This document shows, piece by piece, positions 13,089-27,600 of a stretch of 64,000 nt of DNA. Numbering within the stretch: position 1 is the first letter of the stretch; each line of letters opens with the position of its first letter. The DNA comes from Eopsaltria australis. Lineage: Eukaryota; Chordata; Aves; Passeriformes; Petroicidae. The position numbers and the translations under genes are program-made. The notes beneath the pieces were generated by a model. It had not been told where the DNA came from, did not search any database, and worked only from the letters and a program-made list of their open reading frames with translations. Location: positions 1,324,001-1,388,000 of the forward strand of contig JAVTVJ010000049.1 in the NCBI GenBank assembly GCA_034509425.1. The letters are read 5' to 3'.

Positions 13089-16035
13089 GCATTGCCATGG
13101 AAGTGACCCATTAGAAATACCATTTTCTGCAAACAGCATTGTTTAGAGTCTGTATGGGGCTGAGGAAAATAGGGTGACTGCCTTCTAATAACACAATGCA
13201 GGAAAAAACAGCACCCAAGGCTGAAGGGAAAGAAGAATCAGATAGATGGGAAAGAGGAATGGGGACAAGAACAAAAAAAAAAATCTTGATTTTCCTTTTC
13301 AAACTGTGCCCATAGATACCAGGTCTGTAGCCAAATATTCAAGATTTACAATTACCAGCTTAACTATAAAACAAGAAGAAGATTTTTTGAACTGCAATTC
13401 ACAATAATTTTATTATAACTGCAGAGGAGAATGTCCCTCAAGGTCTCTTGACCTTTGGCAGCACCTCAGAAATTCAGTTCTTCATAACAAGTGTTACTGG
13501 ACATCACAAACGGAATTATGAAAGCACATGGAGTGATCTGACATGAATGCAAATGGCTGAGTCAAAGCATAGGAGAGACAAGATTTAGAATGTTTAATTC
13601 ATTCTTACAGACTCCTTAGGTTTTTTTAAGCCTTTGCACAGTAAACTCCTCACAAAGGTATATGAAACAGGATGTGGTTTGTGTTGGTTTGTTGGATTTC
13701 TTTGAAGGAGGAAATGCAGGTAGAGAGGGACAGAGTGAATGGCCCTTGCTAGAACAAAAAAAAGGGGCACTTGACTGATTCTGGCAGCAGTAGGATACAG
13801 AGGACAGAAATTGTGAAGTTTGCATGAAATAAAGACAGGGAGAGTAGGAGTCATATAAGTTGACAGGATCTTTCTTCATGTCAGCATGCAGGTATCTCAG
13901 ATAAAGGAAATATCTGAACCCTTAAACACTCAGTGGCTCACAGCAATGTGATACAACTTCATTAAGTAATCAAATGGCAGCAAAAAGATGAAGTGCTAAC
14001 TAAGGACATTACATCCAAAAGCTAATTTTGAATTGTTTTGTCTGTGTAAACACAGTGTAAGACAGGGAATTGTCTTTAGGGAGGAGCTAATTTCTCCATT
14101 TTGCAAGCTGGAATGTTGTTGCCTAGATTGCTCTCCTTCTCTGAAGTTTCTTTTGTCCCTTGACCTACACACAATCATGCTCAGACTTTTTCAGACTGTA
14201 CTCAAACTCTCTTTCATAGGAATCTCTTTGGTAGGACTCTGAAGGAGTCAGTTTCTTCTCCAGTTCTGTGTTTACATTGTGCAACATCACTATGATCTGA
14301 GAGTATCAGACAACTTGGACAAGGCCCCTTATTCCCTACATTACTTACTCTACATGTAGGCTGAAAAGACCCTTTCAGATACACAGAAGGCTTAGCCAAA
14401 GATAATGGAACAGAGTTAATACAAGGAAATACATGTTCCAGTATTCAGTAAACCATTAAATTAGTCAGTTACACTGTACAGAGTGAATTAGATTACTTAC
14501 ACTGCTATGTATTGAGAGTAACCTAACTACAAATTAACCCTATTTTAATATTGATCTTAAATAAAGCATAAAAACACATTTCGCCAGCTCATATATGACT
14601 GCTAGTCCTGGAGAGAACAAAAGATTTTCTTTCTATAGATTATTTAAAGGTTGAATATTTTCTCTCTGTTTCAACAAGAGGAGGTTTTGCTTGCATGTGA
14701 CTTTAATTCTCATCTGTCATTTCCTGCAAATGAAAACATGAAAAACAGAATGCAAAACACCCATATGAACAAAAGTAATGACTTTTTTCAGAATAGGACA
14801 CATCCTGGACTTTGAAGCACTAGCCTAAAAGGAACAAGAATGTGTTTCACTTGCTCTGAATGAAGCAAGGTCCCAGACCTAAGCCTCAGGCCTCAGTATG
14901 ATGGAAACCATTAGGAGCTATTTACTTCTCTGTCAAGTTTCTTCCCCAGTCCATTCTTACCTTATTTTACAGAAGTGCCATTCTTTATCTGGGTCATGGT
15001 CCTAAGGGGAAGATTCTCAGTTAGTATTTTCATCACTGGTTTAGGTTAAATTGAAGCAAAATTAAACCCAAGCAAAAGCCTCATTTTGTTCCTGGTCCTT
15101 TTTCATTACTATTAACAACTAAAAAACAAGCCTGCACATTCCAGTCCCCATAGAGATAAAGATACTCTCCTACAGACAGAGATCAAAACAGATTGCTCCC
15201 TGCTTGAAGTACATGGAACCAGGCAAAGAGTTGTAACACAGTCATAATTCCCTTCCTGACCTACTCCCTGGGTATTAGAGCAGTGCATAACCCACTTTCA
15301 GGCTGTATAAATTCACCACATCATTGTTAATAATTGCTATGGGCCTTTGTGATTTCTTCTGTCATTTTATAAATACGAGCAAACCCACAGCTCTGATAAC
15401 TGAATCAGCATTTATGGCTTTGATGCTATTTCCAGTATAATATGTACCATGGCCTCTTGGTACTGCTTCGATCCTACAAAGTGCAGCAGTATTTCTTTTT
15501 CCTTGTTGTGCATGTATAAAATACTGGAGAGCTGGCTTTCAGCAAGAATAAAGGTTATTCAGACACCAAAAGGCACTTTCTGAAAGAAGGTTATTTGAAA
15601 CATTCTTTAATGTGAAGGATTTTTAGTAAATTCCAGGGATGTAAACCTGAAGTTATGTCCTTGATTATTTTCAGTTTCACAAAAAATTCACCCCCAGAAT
15701 GTTTTAGAAAGTAACTCTACTCTAAATTTTGCAGTTTTCTTCAATAAGCATTTGGATTTCGAACTGCTGCAAAATAAATATTTTCTAACAGAAAGGTGTC
15801 AGTAAATTCCTAGAGGGCCCATTGGCTACTACTTCTTTTGTCAGTGCTACTTTTTTACAGTGATTAAAAAATTATATTAATAGATTTTTCATTAATTTTG
15901 TAGATAACTCTGGAAAATAAGAACAGAAGGAAAAAGGACTGGTTCTGTTTGAATGCCATGAACCAAACAGATATATTCCATTACAAGTAAACATGTAATA
16001 ATGTACGTGAAAAATGAACAATTCAACCATTTTTA
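13089..16035. other. Non-coding DNA, nothing recognised
   Basis: Minus-strand frames of 63-87 codons at 13111-13302 and 13594-13879 overlap one another in different frames, are rich in Ser and Pro, and show no domain. No splice-consistent chain of frames is visible. Composition is slightly less AT-rich than the surroundings between 13.4 and 14.4 kb. No transposable element was recognised. Confidence 0.5.
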
Positions 16036-16114
16036 TAGAATAGAATAGAATAGAAGAATAGAATAGAATAGAATAGAATAGAATAGAATAGAATAGAATA
16101 GAATAGAATAGAAT
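16036..16114. repeat. (AATAG)n pentanucleotide microsatellite
   Basis: About fifteen units of AATAG/TAGAA in 79 bp. The array is broken once near 16054, where a unit is shortened (TAGAAGAATAG), and is otherwise perfect. Pentanucleotide arrays of this sequence are frequent in passerine genomes, which supports the bird assignment. Length is likely to vary between individuals. Confidence 0.95.
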
Positions 16115-19100
16115 GACTCAAAAAATAATCCCTCACAAATGACTTGTAGGTCATGTTAAAGTTAGCTGTCTTAGTGTGAACTCTTTCTGCAGTGCCTTTC
16201 TAGATGAGCAAGTAAATTCTTTACAGTGTTATGAAAGGCAGAGATGTCAAAGAAAAGTAGGAAAGCATTTATGTCTCTGTACACAGCACTAGAAAAGATC
16301 AGTGCTAGAATGCATTTCTGGAACAGACCCAGGAAAACAAGTAAACATTGAGAAAGAGCAGAAGATAAGCCTGTAATTATTGAGAGATTATAAAACAAAC
16401 CTGTGATACCAGGCTGATCAGGCTTAACTATTCTGTTTATTTAAGAGGCCAAAATATGACTCAAACACATTGCATAGTTATTTGCACATAAAAAAACCAT
16501 TAAAGGAAATGAGACTTAACAAGGCTCAATGCCTACAGAAAAAATCAGAGAAGTCCAACCTGGAAATAAAGCAAAACTATTTATAAGCAAGTTTTAAAAC
16601 AATCTATTGCAGGGGGCCCTAAACTCAGTTGTAAGGCTCCTCTCAGACAAGATTATGCATCTTATAAAAAGATGTGCTCAGCAAGCTTTCACAGTGCTCT
16701 CCAAATCTCAAATAGGTGACTACATGAGTGTCTGTAGCCTTACAATTTAAGAAATGTATATATTTCACAGACTGTTTCAATTTGTCAGTTCCTTTTAGCA
16801 GTAAGGATGTATAAAAGCATAAATATCAGTTGGCTAACAGGAGAGAATTGATTTTTTTCCCATTTTGAGATTTCTTGTTAAAATTTCTGAATAACAAGAA
16901 GCCTGAGCAGTGCATTTTACTTTCACTACTTAGACATACAGAACACATAAGCTATATGAAAAAATATTAATTACAAAGTAGAAAAGGAAGAATTTATTGT
17001 TTTAATTGCCATCCTTCCCCATGATCTTGCTGGATGCTCTTCCCAGCACCAAGGTTTCCCCAGTTGCAGGACTTCAGATTTTCCTCCATCCTGGACCTGG
17101 CAACTCCCCTCACTTGTTATATTTAAGTCCTTTTGCAGTCAATAAACAAGACTTCTTTTTCTTTCCCTTAATTTTTGAAGGCATTTTTCAGACCATAGCT
17201 TACAGGCAGAGAAACAATCTGAATGGAGGTGGACAGAGTTCCATGAGTTCACAGAAGGACCTGGTGTCTAGGAGCAGGCTGAGGAATAGGAACATCTGTC
17301 ATTGATGCTGCTTCACTGAGGTGAGTGTCTTAGCTCAGAGTTATTTTAGTTTGGGCAGGGAATCAGGGAATACCTATTTTGACTACAGAGTTTTTGGCAG
17401 ACTGTCTTATTACTTGCAGTCTGACACCAGAATTTGATTCTTTTTTTTTACAAGAACCAATTGAAAGTGCCAGAGCAAATATGAAGAGAGGTGTCAAATG
17501 AACAACTGTTTTAAAACTGTCAGAGGCTCATAAATAATGGAGCAAGGTATCACTGAGGACCTGAATAGTAACATCTCAAGTTGTATTATTGATTCTGCAC
17601 TTCCCCAAATTGAAAGAAAAAACCCTAAAACAAGTAGCAGCTGCCATGGCTAGGTTTGTCTGCACACACAGTTTCCCTAGCTAAGTTCCCAAAGGCATGT
17701 TAAAATGAACGCAGGTTATGTCTATTGATATTCCAGCATTTTTGCCTGCAAGAACGTATAAAGGTTTTGAATTCAGATTTGACAATATTTATGACATGCT
17801 ATGCAAATTATGTCAAGCCCACTTCCACTGACTGTAGTGAAAAAGACTTAACTTGAAACTATTTATACTGAGCTTCCCTACTGAACAAAAGCTAAACATG
17901 CAATAAATAAATGTTCCTGTGAAAAGTGAACAACTGACAGAAGTTTTAAGTAACATCTGACAATAAGAAAAGGACACACAAAAAGCAACAAATAAAGCTC
18001 TTGATATAAACAAGGTCTAAAAAAATTCCATAAGGTAACAAAACAGACCTGTGTTGATGAAATGAGTAATTACTGACAATGACTCAGATGCTAATGATAG
18101 AGACTGTCTCTAAGGCATAGGAACACATCTAGGCCAAAATAACTTCCTGCTTCCTCTTATCTCACCAAACTAGAAGTCAGAGATGTTCCTTTGTGATCCT
18201 ACAGTGGAAAACAGAAAATAAGACTCTGAGGGAGAAGAGCAATTTTGGATTGAAATCAAACCTTTCACAAGATCTACAGAAATTGTTCTAAAGAATATGT
18301 GGATTGGATCGGACTGAAAAGTTGGTTTTTTTTTTTGTTTGTTTTAAATCAATGTCTTAAAGGATATTCAGAATATTGCACAAATAAGTCCATATTATTT
18401 GGCTAGGATAATTTTCTGTTTTATATATGGGTAGGAAATAAATTCTAAAACCTGAGACCATGTTGTATAGGCCAACATCTCAAAGCCTGATTGAGCACTA
18501 AACAAGAATTAAAGAGGAACTGAAGAAATTATACAAGTGGACAGGTACTTGTGATTATACACAGAAGTAAGTTGTTTTGCTCTTATTTATACAGTGACAA
18601 ATACAGTCTATCAAGAATAACTTTAAAGTTCTATGTGACAGAAGCTTACAAGCATCGCTGGCAAAAGTATTCACATATGATTGTGTTTGGGAAAAATGTC
18701 CAATGGGAAACTCTGCAAGTATTTTCAGATAGCCTATGATAAACACCTGATTCATTGTTAAATGTAAAGATTACTTGAGCTAAATATTTTATTTGGTTTA
18801 TTTTCAAGTACTGTCCCTTTTTCCTCATTTTCCCTTGCCATTGGGAAAGAATAAAACCTTGGTTATACTTGGGTTTTCATTGTGATTTTAAAGAGTACTG
18901 TTCCCTGAAGCAGTGAGCCACAATAGTTACTGTAAAAGTTACTGTATTAAAGCACAAGATGTTCCTTCTTCATGCAACCTCTCATAACACTGTGATACTC
19001 TTCACCCCTTACAAAAGGAAGGAGTAACTCTCTTTCAGTTATAGAATCCATTATCAAAATCAATGATCCCAGGACCCCCAGAACACATATAACTGGCACT

Positions 19101-19695
19101 GTCCATGTCAATAAGTTGCCATTCATTACCTTTCTCTATATCATTAAGATAGGCACCAAAACTGCCCAGTCAGTGCAATCAGTCAATTATCTTTCCCAGA
19201 TCAGTAATTACCTCACTGCAAATTCTTAGGAATGGAAGAGCTGCTGCAAAATGGAAGACCTCTGTGAGTTATTTCAGTGTTGCCCATCCTTTTCTATCAT
19301 AGCTGCTGACATAGAAAAGTATGCAAAAGACAAATTCTGAAACTGGGAAAATAGGAATCAGAGCTTCAGCAATTTTTTACACAGATCTTGTCATTTACTT
19401 GCCAACTGACTGTATAATGGTAGTGGAGTTTTGAAGCTAGAAAGCTTGACTGCTTTTCCTAGATTGCAACCACACGAGATTTCCTTTTGGTGTGTCTGCC
19501 TGTGAGATATTCAAGTTTCAGAGTCTCACAAACCCTTCAGAAGGCCCAGCACGGCGCAGCTTGACGCTGAGATGAAGTGCTGTCTTAGCCCTAAAATGAA
19601 AGCCTCGCTACAGCAGTGCTGTGCACAAGCAGGGCTCTCCACAGGCATCACTAAGCTGTCTTTGGTCCCAGAGTGACACTGCTTGTCAACTGTGC
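16115..19695. other. Non-coding DNA, nothing recognised
   Basis: The longest frame is 99 codons on the plus strand at 17006-17305; its translation is Pro/Leu-rich at the start and Arg/Ser-rich at the end, with no domain I recognise. A T-rich run lies at 18328-18345. From about 19.54 kb the sequence becomes less AT-rich and carries several CpGs (CACGGCGCAG, TTGACGCTGAG), leading into the 29-bp duplication. Confidence 0.5.
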
Positions 19696-19753
19696 AACTG
19701 TGGTGCCTCTGTGGTGGTTTGTCTAACTGTGGTGCCTCTGTGGTGGTTTGTCT
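19696..19753. repeat. Perfect 29-bp tandem duplication with RUNX-type cores
   Basis: Bases 19696-19724 and 19725-19753 are identical 29-mers in direct tandem. Each copy contains TGTGGT twice (in AACTGTGGTG and TCTGTGGTGG), so the block has four matches to the RUNX core in 58 bp. Perfect identity implies a recent duplication, or an assembly duplication. The RUNX reading is only a motif match. Confidence 0.9.
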
Positions 19754-22700
19754 ACCCTGGGTAGGGATGTAAAAAATGTTTGATGTTACAGTACCAGTTC
19801 ACTGTAAGGAAGAAATCGATAAACACTGAACTGCTAGTTTATCTGCCTCCTGTAAATTTAGTAGATAGCATCATGGTAACATTCCTCATTTTCTATGGCA
19901 CCCTAAATATGGTTGTATTACTTCATAGATAATATAGATGGAGATAAAACCCTCACTGAAAACACACCCAGGATAACCAATACAAAAATGGGGAGAAAAC
20001 TGCTGATCAAAAGTCCTTCATGAAATATAACAGCTCTGAATGTCTTTTCAGGTAGCACATACACAATAAGGGAAAATCATGAGCTTCAGGTTTCAATTTT
20101 AATGAGATCTCGTTCAGTATTTTATTCCAATTACTGTTGCGAGGATTCCCTTATGACACAACATTCTTCCAGGAGAATTAGAGCTTAATCAGTCATATTA
20201 CAGAAGACAGGCATTTTACAACAGGCATATATATAACTTCTTTAACAGATTTTTAAAATCATTTTAATTGATACTAATAACTGTAAGATCTGAAGCTTTT
20301 TTTTCCTTTAGAGTGATGGATTTTTCCTATACTGTTAATATCTAAATGTACTATGTAAAACCAAGATGAGAGAAGCAAAATATTGCACAACAAACTTAAA
20401 TGGAATAAGACTAATTTTGACTTAATTAAATTGGGGAAGAGGGGAGAAAATCACATCTTCATGAGATTTGATGTGAGAACAGATTTGCATGAAAGAACTA
20501 TAATCTGATAATTAAAGGCTAAGTATAGGACACTCTTTAGCTTTACACTGCTCCTCTAGGCCATATTGCCACAAATAAAAAATATTTAGGACAAAATATC
20601 TTTTTTTCCTGACTGATTGAAAACACAAGGTTTGGTAGTGGCTTTTATAGAAATAGTAGTTTAAGTTCAAAACCTTCTGTTTCAAGTTCTCAGACAATCA
20701 ACTGATGCTTGCCAAAATGCATGGATTAAAGCACTTCACTGGGAAAATCCTCAATCCATTTTTTAAAACTTGTCATTAATCTATTTCCTAGGTGGATTTT
20801 GAATTGTGGCAGCTACAGTTCATGTCAAACTAAATTTGGATTTTACTATGTCAACAGAACTTTAAGAGCTATTTGCTTTTCTTATATCAAGCGGTGTTCT
20901 ATGAGATATGCCCTGCCAAAGAGTATGCTGTGAGTTGTAACAGGTGGGGGCTATTTTCATTCTTTTTGTGAGTGAGCCTGTTCTCTGAGCAAGAATGTTA
21001 TCTACATTTCTAGGAAGACGTTTTCAGCTGAGTATCTCAAAATACAGAGGCAGATGCTCTGCTTTGGTTGTGTGCTTTGGTGCAGTTGAGAAATCCAGAA
21101 AAAGATATTTTAAATATTAAGATATTCCTGCATTTAAAAACAGCAGTAATGAGAACATGAAAGGCATCCAAAATAACACGCTTGTATGGTTGTGTTGCCT
21201 CTGCCCAGTCCATGTCCCTTATTATTGTCTTCCTGTTAGGCTTTGAGCAACTGGGGAGCCAGATTATTTATGAATTAAATAATGAGGGCCTTTATGCACC
21301 TCTCATGTTTCAGATTCAGGCCACAGTATCCTGAATGGTCCCTTGGTGACTGAAAGTGTGTGAGGTGCAGTGTGGTGGTCCCTGTGCTGGCTGTCATGGA
21401 TGCCTTTTATTGATCCCTTAATATACTATCAAAATAGTCATCAAACTACTTTATTCTTATCAGCCTTAAAGCAGATGTGAGTTTACACAGCACCCAAACA
21501 ATTCCTGTACAGAATCAGAATCTATAGGTCGAGATGAGGCAGAACAAAGAAAATCTGTAACACATCTTTGTGTCACTGAAGGCTTTTACTATAGCTTGGT
21601 TTCTACAGCAAGCATTCAATCCACTCTTGAAATTATTAGAGAGAGATATTTGCTTCTTTTTTTTTTTCAGTTTGAAAAGGAAGTTGCTCCTGGCCTGAAA
21701 CATTACAAGCCAAGGTTCAGCTCAAAACATATTTTATGGTTGAGTTATTGCAAACCATTTATATTAAGGATTTATAATGAAAATGCTGACACAACCTAAA
21801 CTCTAGCTGTTTGAATGGCACCAGTATAATTATATGAGAATTTAATGATTTCAGCTGCAGCTGAACTGACAAGTAGTATAACAAAATAAACAGCAGCATT
21901 TATACAGGCCATGAGTGAGAAAAAACATAGTAGCAGACCTGGGTAAACACACTCATAGGAACCTGATGGAAATTTTCATAGGAAAAGAAATCGGGAATAT
22001 TCAGGCTATAAATAAATACCACCTTAACTTCCTTTAGAGTGAAAAAGAATAGAGTCACGATGCAATTACAGAGTCCTCCTCTCCCTTTATATAAAAAGCA
22101 TGTGAGACCATCCGGAGAAACACAGGATGTGTTAAACTACAGACTGACGTGTGAGTCATCAATAAGATAAAAATAGATTTAAACTGAGAAACGAGCTGAG
22201 AGAAATGGGCTTAGCAGTGAGTAGCAGGCAAGGGAAAAGGGAAAGATTAAGAAAGCTAAAGAAATAATTGGAAAGTACTATTCCAGAACATGCATTTCAT
22301 CCTAGCATCCTTTTCTATATAATATCTTAAGCAGAGTTTAAAAAATTGCTTAGTGAATATTGTGCACTCTTCTTGCAAAAGCAAAGTTCATACACAAACT
22401 TGTGTCCAAAAAACCCCACCTTTTACATCATGACCAAATTATTTTTCTACTCTCAGATAAACCTGTTTCTTGTAAAAAACAAGTTTCTGATGTTGGGTGT
22501 TTACATTTCAGTGATATACTTTTTAATTTGATAGATACTTCTTTTGTAATATATTCCTCTGCAAATTCACAACCCCACTTCACACCTTCAGGGCAGCATT
22601 GAATATGTTGCAAAAAGCAAACTTTCCAGGAGTCTGCTCACATATCAATATATTCTTAAAGAATACAGTATATCTATTCATATTTCATTAAGCAATTATA

Positions 22701-24635
22701 TTTTCTCCCTTTCATTTTTTTTGCAATTTTAATTCTCTCCATCTGACCCTGAAAAGAATCTGTGTTATCATCCCAGTTTTTCATCAGATATCCTGATCCT
22801 TGTAGACCAGTAAGAAATGATACATTTATTAATGATATCCCAGAGGCTTATAGGATTTTGTTGAACCCTTCAGGTCAGAGAGATGAATCATTGATTTTAG
22901 TGACTGTAGCATTAAATCCATATGTTTTTTATTTACACTATATTGAACATGGAGAGAAAAAGGCATAAAGAATTAACAGACAACAAACTAAGAGGAAACC
23001 CTACTCTTATTTGACCCTCAATAAAAAAGAATCATATTCTTCTCCCCCATTTAAAAAGAAACCATAATTTTAATGGCTATATCCAGAATAATTTAAGAGT
23101 CTAAAGCTGAAATGTAAGCAAAACCCAGGTACAAGGGCAGAAAAGTCTGTATGATAAAAATACCTATGCAAGCTGTCACCTAACACTGGAAATCCCTAAA
23201 TTCTATATTTCTTAATTAAAGCCCATCAAATCTTTTTTTTAAGTTTTGCTTTTCAGTATATACTATAGAATCTTTGGATTGACCATGTTGACTAGGTTAA
23301 CATCTGCCTGATGTCTAAATTTAAACAGAATCCTGAAATTAGGTTTACTCTGCTGTCTGCATTGGTTCTAGCCTTTATTATGAGATATCTGTTATATTTT
23401 GCTATGCAAAATACAGAATAATACATACAAAAAATCCCAGAACAGGCTGGGAAAGTCAGATTTCATTACCAGTCTAATGAATTTAAACTTTCAGGCCATA
23501 GAGGCTCCTTTTGCTTCAGCTCACTGTTGCAGTGTATCTTGAATTCTACCCTGCTCAGTGGCTTTGGGCTCAAGAAATGTAGAAGAATTTCTATAACAGT
23601 CGAAATTTCTGATCATTTATCTGCTGCTTTCTTGGACTAATCTAAATCTGAGTATCTGAGTGAAAACCAGATCTTATATAGTGAAACTACAGTGGTTTTT
23701 AACAGTGAAGACTCTTCAATACTAAATTCCTGGCAATACAGGCATCACTCAGAAATTGTACCAGGGATAAATTATTTAAAAGGGTAAAAGGCTAACTGTC
23801 ATCATTTGGTTAAACATGCAGATAATTAATGGATTAATATCACCATTTCAAAATTAAAAGATAATGGCATTTTTATCAGGACTTCACTGGCAGGGATCCA
23901 ACAGTAGGATAAATGACAGATAACAGGAGAAATTAATTACTGATTATGATGAAAAAGGGTAATACTCCTCCATTTGTTTCTTTTTTATTTCAATCTCAAG
24001 CAGAAAAGAAGCTCCCCAAAAATAAGAAGATAAATATTAATTCACATATGCTCTTTTGAGCATGCCAATTAATTTCTCACCCCTGTTTTTGAATATTTCT
24101 GACATAATGGTAAGCTTGTTTAACAAACTAAAAACAGAAATCCACCAAACTATTTTAGTGAGTCAAATGACAACTAACATTAGTATCTGATTTTCGTCAG
24201 AGTGTTCTTGCTATTGTTGTGCATTTAGACTTCATAGGTATCCTAAGGGGACTTTTAACCACACTAGCACTGCAGGAGGGTCAGCATAAAAATCATATGG
24301 ATAATTATCTAAGTCAAAATTTGCCTTGAATTCTAATCCTAATACAATTTCCTAAGAAAATTTAATTTCCTAATTGTCTTTATCAATTTTTCAAGATGCA
24401 AAAATTCATATACAAACAGATCAGGGAAGAAAAATTGAAGAGACATAAGTACTTCAGATTCTGCCTTGGTTTGAATTGAATATAAATAGGGAAATAAAAC
24501 ACTTTTGATTGCACTTTCCATTTAGTTCCAAATATAGGATTATGTGGCCTTTTACTTACTAAACATTTTCTATCTCCACTTCCACAATAATTGTGTGAAA
24601 CAAATCTGCAAGTACCAGTACTAATTGATGCATAT
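19754..24635. other. Non-coding DNA, nothing recognised
   Basis: Short frames only (60-80 codons). A 68-codon plus-strand frame at 22762-22968 has a protein-like residue mix but no recognisable family and no splice-site support. Poly-T runs occur at about 21658-21668. No interspersed repeat was identified, although old ones could be missed by eye. Confidence 0.5.
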
Positions 24636-24695
24636 TTGTGGAGTTGGAATTGATGATCCTGATGAGTGTCTTCAAATTCAATATATTCTATGATT
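24636..24695 (+). mobile_element. Degenerate CR1 LINE 3' tail
   Basis: GAGTTGGAATTGATGATCCT followed by GATGAGTGTCTTCAA and then ATATATTCTATGATT reproduces, with substitutions, the terminal part of avian CR1 elements: the GGTTGGACT-GATGATCCT block, the pyrimidine-rich CTTCCAA block and the final ATTCTATGATT octamer-type repeats. The order puts the 3' end on the right, on the plus strand. Only about 60 bp can be recognised; upstream sequence has diverged or was never part of the insertion. This is a family match from memory. Confidence 0.65.
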
Positions 24696-27600
24696 GTTTT
24701 ATTATCATGACAATGAACAAAAGCTCACCTCGTTTGATAAAAAGTAGATGAAATATAACTTGTTGCAATAATTTGATTGCATAGAGCAGATTTGCTTTCC
24801 TTGATATCCTTCTAAAATAGCCTTCCTTTACAAAAAAGAAGATAAGCTTTCCTGAGTTTAGTCTGTTCAAATAAAACTATGGATTCTTTCTTATCGCAAG
24901 ATTGCTATGTATTATATCTTATATCTTAGATATTATATGTTATAGATATATCTGAAATATTGTGCTAATCCATTGTAGGAAAAAGTAGCAGCAGCAGGAC
25001 TTACAATTGTCCAAAACTGTTTTCATTAAAGCAAATTTTTTTTAAAAATTGCTTCCCAAGTCATAGAAGATATTTCAGAGGAATTTTTAAATTAAAATGT
25101 TAATATTTACAATACCCTATGCTAAATATTTCCTATACTAAATATTTATAAATATTTAACGTTTAATATTTACCCAGTATTTAATATTCAATTAGATTAT
25201 TTTTTGATCAATTCTGCTGAGTATGCAGAAATTTCTGTAAATTTTTTTACTGGGGTAAATATTTAATTTGATTTCTTTTTTTTACTTTCTGGAATTCTAA
25301 GGCTTAAAAAAGAAAATAGGCATCTCTACAGAAATCATAAACCCAGAGATTTACTAATCTCTTTTTTTTGTTTAGTTTAATTTTAGGACTGTTAGCAGAA
25401 AGTGCCAGCTATCTATATTTTCCCCAGAAAGGCTTCTTTTATAGCTCGAATTCTGCTAAAAAGAATGCCTAGCACTGCTCAAGTTTAAGCACACAGGGTG
25501 TTCAGCTCTCTTTAGTTGGATTCAGTAAGTCAGTTCTGTGTGGGGTTTTGGCCTTTAAGACCTGATACACCAAAGTGGATCCTCAGCACACCTACTTGAT
25601 CAGGTGTGCCCTAACACAATGTGAAGAGGAGTCTCCTTTTACTTTACAATTAGCGCAGTTATTTGGGATGCTTGACAGAAGTGTCCAGGCTCTGACTGAC
25701 AGCAGTCCACAGGATGGAGTCACATGGTCACATGGAGTGCTTGTTCTGGGATGTGGATCCCCTCCCAGTCTCTGGCACAAGGAATAAGTGACATAAATTA
25801 TTGCAGTATTGGCTGAAGTGACTACTGGAAATGAGATCTGTTCTCAGATGAGCGCTCGAAACACTTCACTATGGATTCTCCCTGGCCCAGTGAATTTAAT
25901 TATTCTGTTGATGTACAAAGCGAGCCCTGTGCCAAACGTGGATGGAATTTGCTGTTTGCTACACCCTGCAATCTGGTGTTCACATCCCTTCAAGCACATG
26001 TGGGATTGTATTGCTGTTATTCTCCAGTCTCTACGTTTCTCCTTATGTGGAAATCTTGGGTCATTAATTCTGTTCTTCAGATGCTGAAAGGGATGTTCTT
26101 GCTGTATTTTGAAGCCACGGACTTTTTACTTAGATTTATCTCCAATGTTTTGAACCACCTTTGCTCTTTACACACTTGAGGTTCCTTTATTTTCTATGGC
26201 CTGAAGGGAGGCACAGTTTAATATACCAATTCCATATCAAATGTGATTTTAAAGAGAAGAGGAAAAAGAAGAGAGAAGATGAAAGTAATAGTAATAAGAT
26301 CACAAAGCTGCGTAAACCAGCTATGCGTGCTGCTAATGTGTTCTGCTATATTATTTTTATCACTTCAGATTCCCAGGATGCCCATCTGCTTTTGTTGACT
26401 AGTTTCTATTGCATTTCCTGGAAACTGTTTGTTCTGAGAAGCCTGAGTGTGAATGACAGTCTTATATATTAATTCAAGGAAATTAGGGTGAGTACAATAC
26501 AGGGTCTCAAGTGTGTTGGCTGAGCAATGCCAAAGAACAGATTTAAAATGTAGGGCAGTTTACAGTTCTCATGATGCATAGTAGCGAAGCACTCATTAGA
26601 ATTCTAGCAATGTTTCTGCTTATTTTCAAGAAGTATGTAAGCTGTAAAATGAATGACAGATAAGCTTTGCATCTTGGGAAATGTGTGATTAAATTACAGC
26701 AATTTAAGATAAAACACATGAAGAGTTATCATTTTGACACGCTATTTGCTAAAAACATCCTCCCTATTTACTCTACAATGCTTTAGAAGTTTAGTCTGAA
26801 ATATATGCCTGTGTCCCTTATCCAAAAACATGTGATTCCTGCTGGAGAACATGGTACCATTATTCCCTACTTCACTTGTTTTTCAACATCTCCTCCGCAA
26901 AACTGCATCAATTGCCTTTTATAGCGCCATAAGACTTAATCAGAGGGTGTGTTGTTCAGAAGGTTCTGAAAGCATGAACATAGTGACAAAAGCATAATGC
27001 AAACATTTTAAAGGTGGTTCCAAGAATAGTGAGCCTTTCCAGTGAGGACTCCACAGTCCGAAACCATCCCTAAGCTTATGTTACTGCCTCCCTTTACTAT
27101 GGTACAGACTTTCATAGCTTTGCTGGCTACTTTCTCAAAGCTTGTAGGAATTACAAAAACCTTTTACTGTACCTGGCAATTTTGAAGGTAACAAAGTGGA
27201 TAAAAATTAAAAATTTGCTAATAGGGGGATACCAGAACAATTGCTGAAGCCTTGTTTGCTTAAGTAACCAGCTTTAAAAATGAAGGAAAATAAATCTCAG
27301 TGATGTGGAATCTCATCTTACATAAAAAGAATATAATCAATGTGAGAACTTTATGAATCTGTTATTTCAGAATTTCAGAGAATACATGTCTTTGTATGAA
27401 CACCATGCAATTAAAATTATAGCCATAATGGTTAACCCAAATTTTACAGATAAAAGCTTGTTGAGTTGGTCTGCAGTGTGCATTAATAGACAGTTCACTC
27501 AGTTTTCTTTCCATGTTGTTGTGTGTCCTTTTATCCCTCCCTCTTAATTTTTTTTCCCCAATTGTTCTTTAAGTATAAATTCCAGAGACTAGTCCTGCAT

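Noticed and set aside
16036..16114. Regular repeat array considered as CRISPR or a minisatellite
   Set aside because: The unit is 5 bp with no spacers, so it is a plain microsatellite.
22762..22968. 68-codon protein-like frame
   Set aside because: Short, no family match and no acceptor or donor that would make it an exon. Frames of this size are expected by chance in 64 kb.
25575..26472. Series of overlapping plus-strand frames of 70-103 codons
   Set aside because: They lie in different frames, overlap each other and encode unrelated hydrophobic stretches. No consistent gene model can be built.
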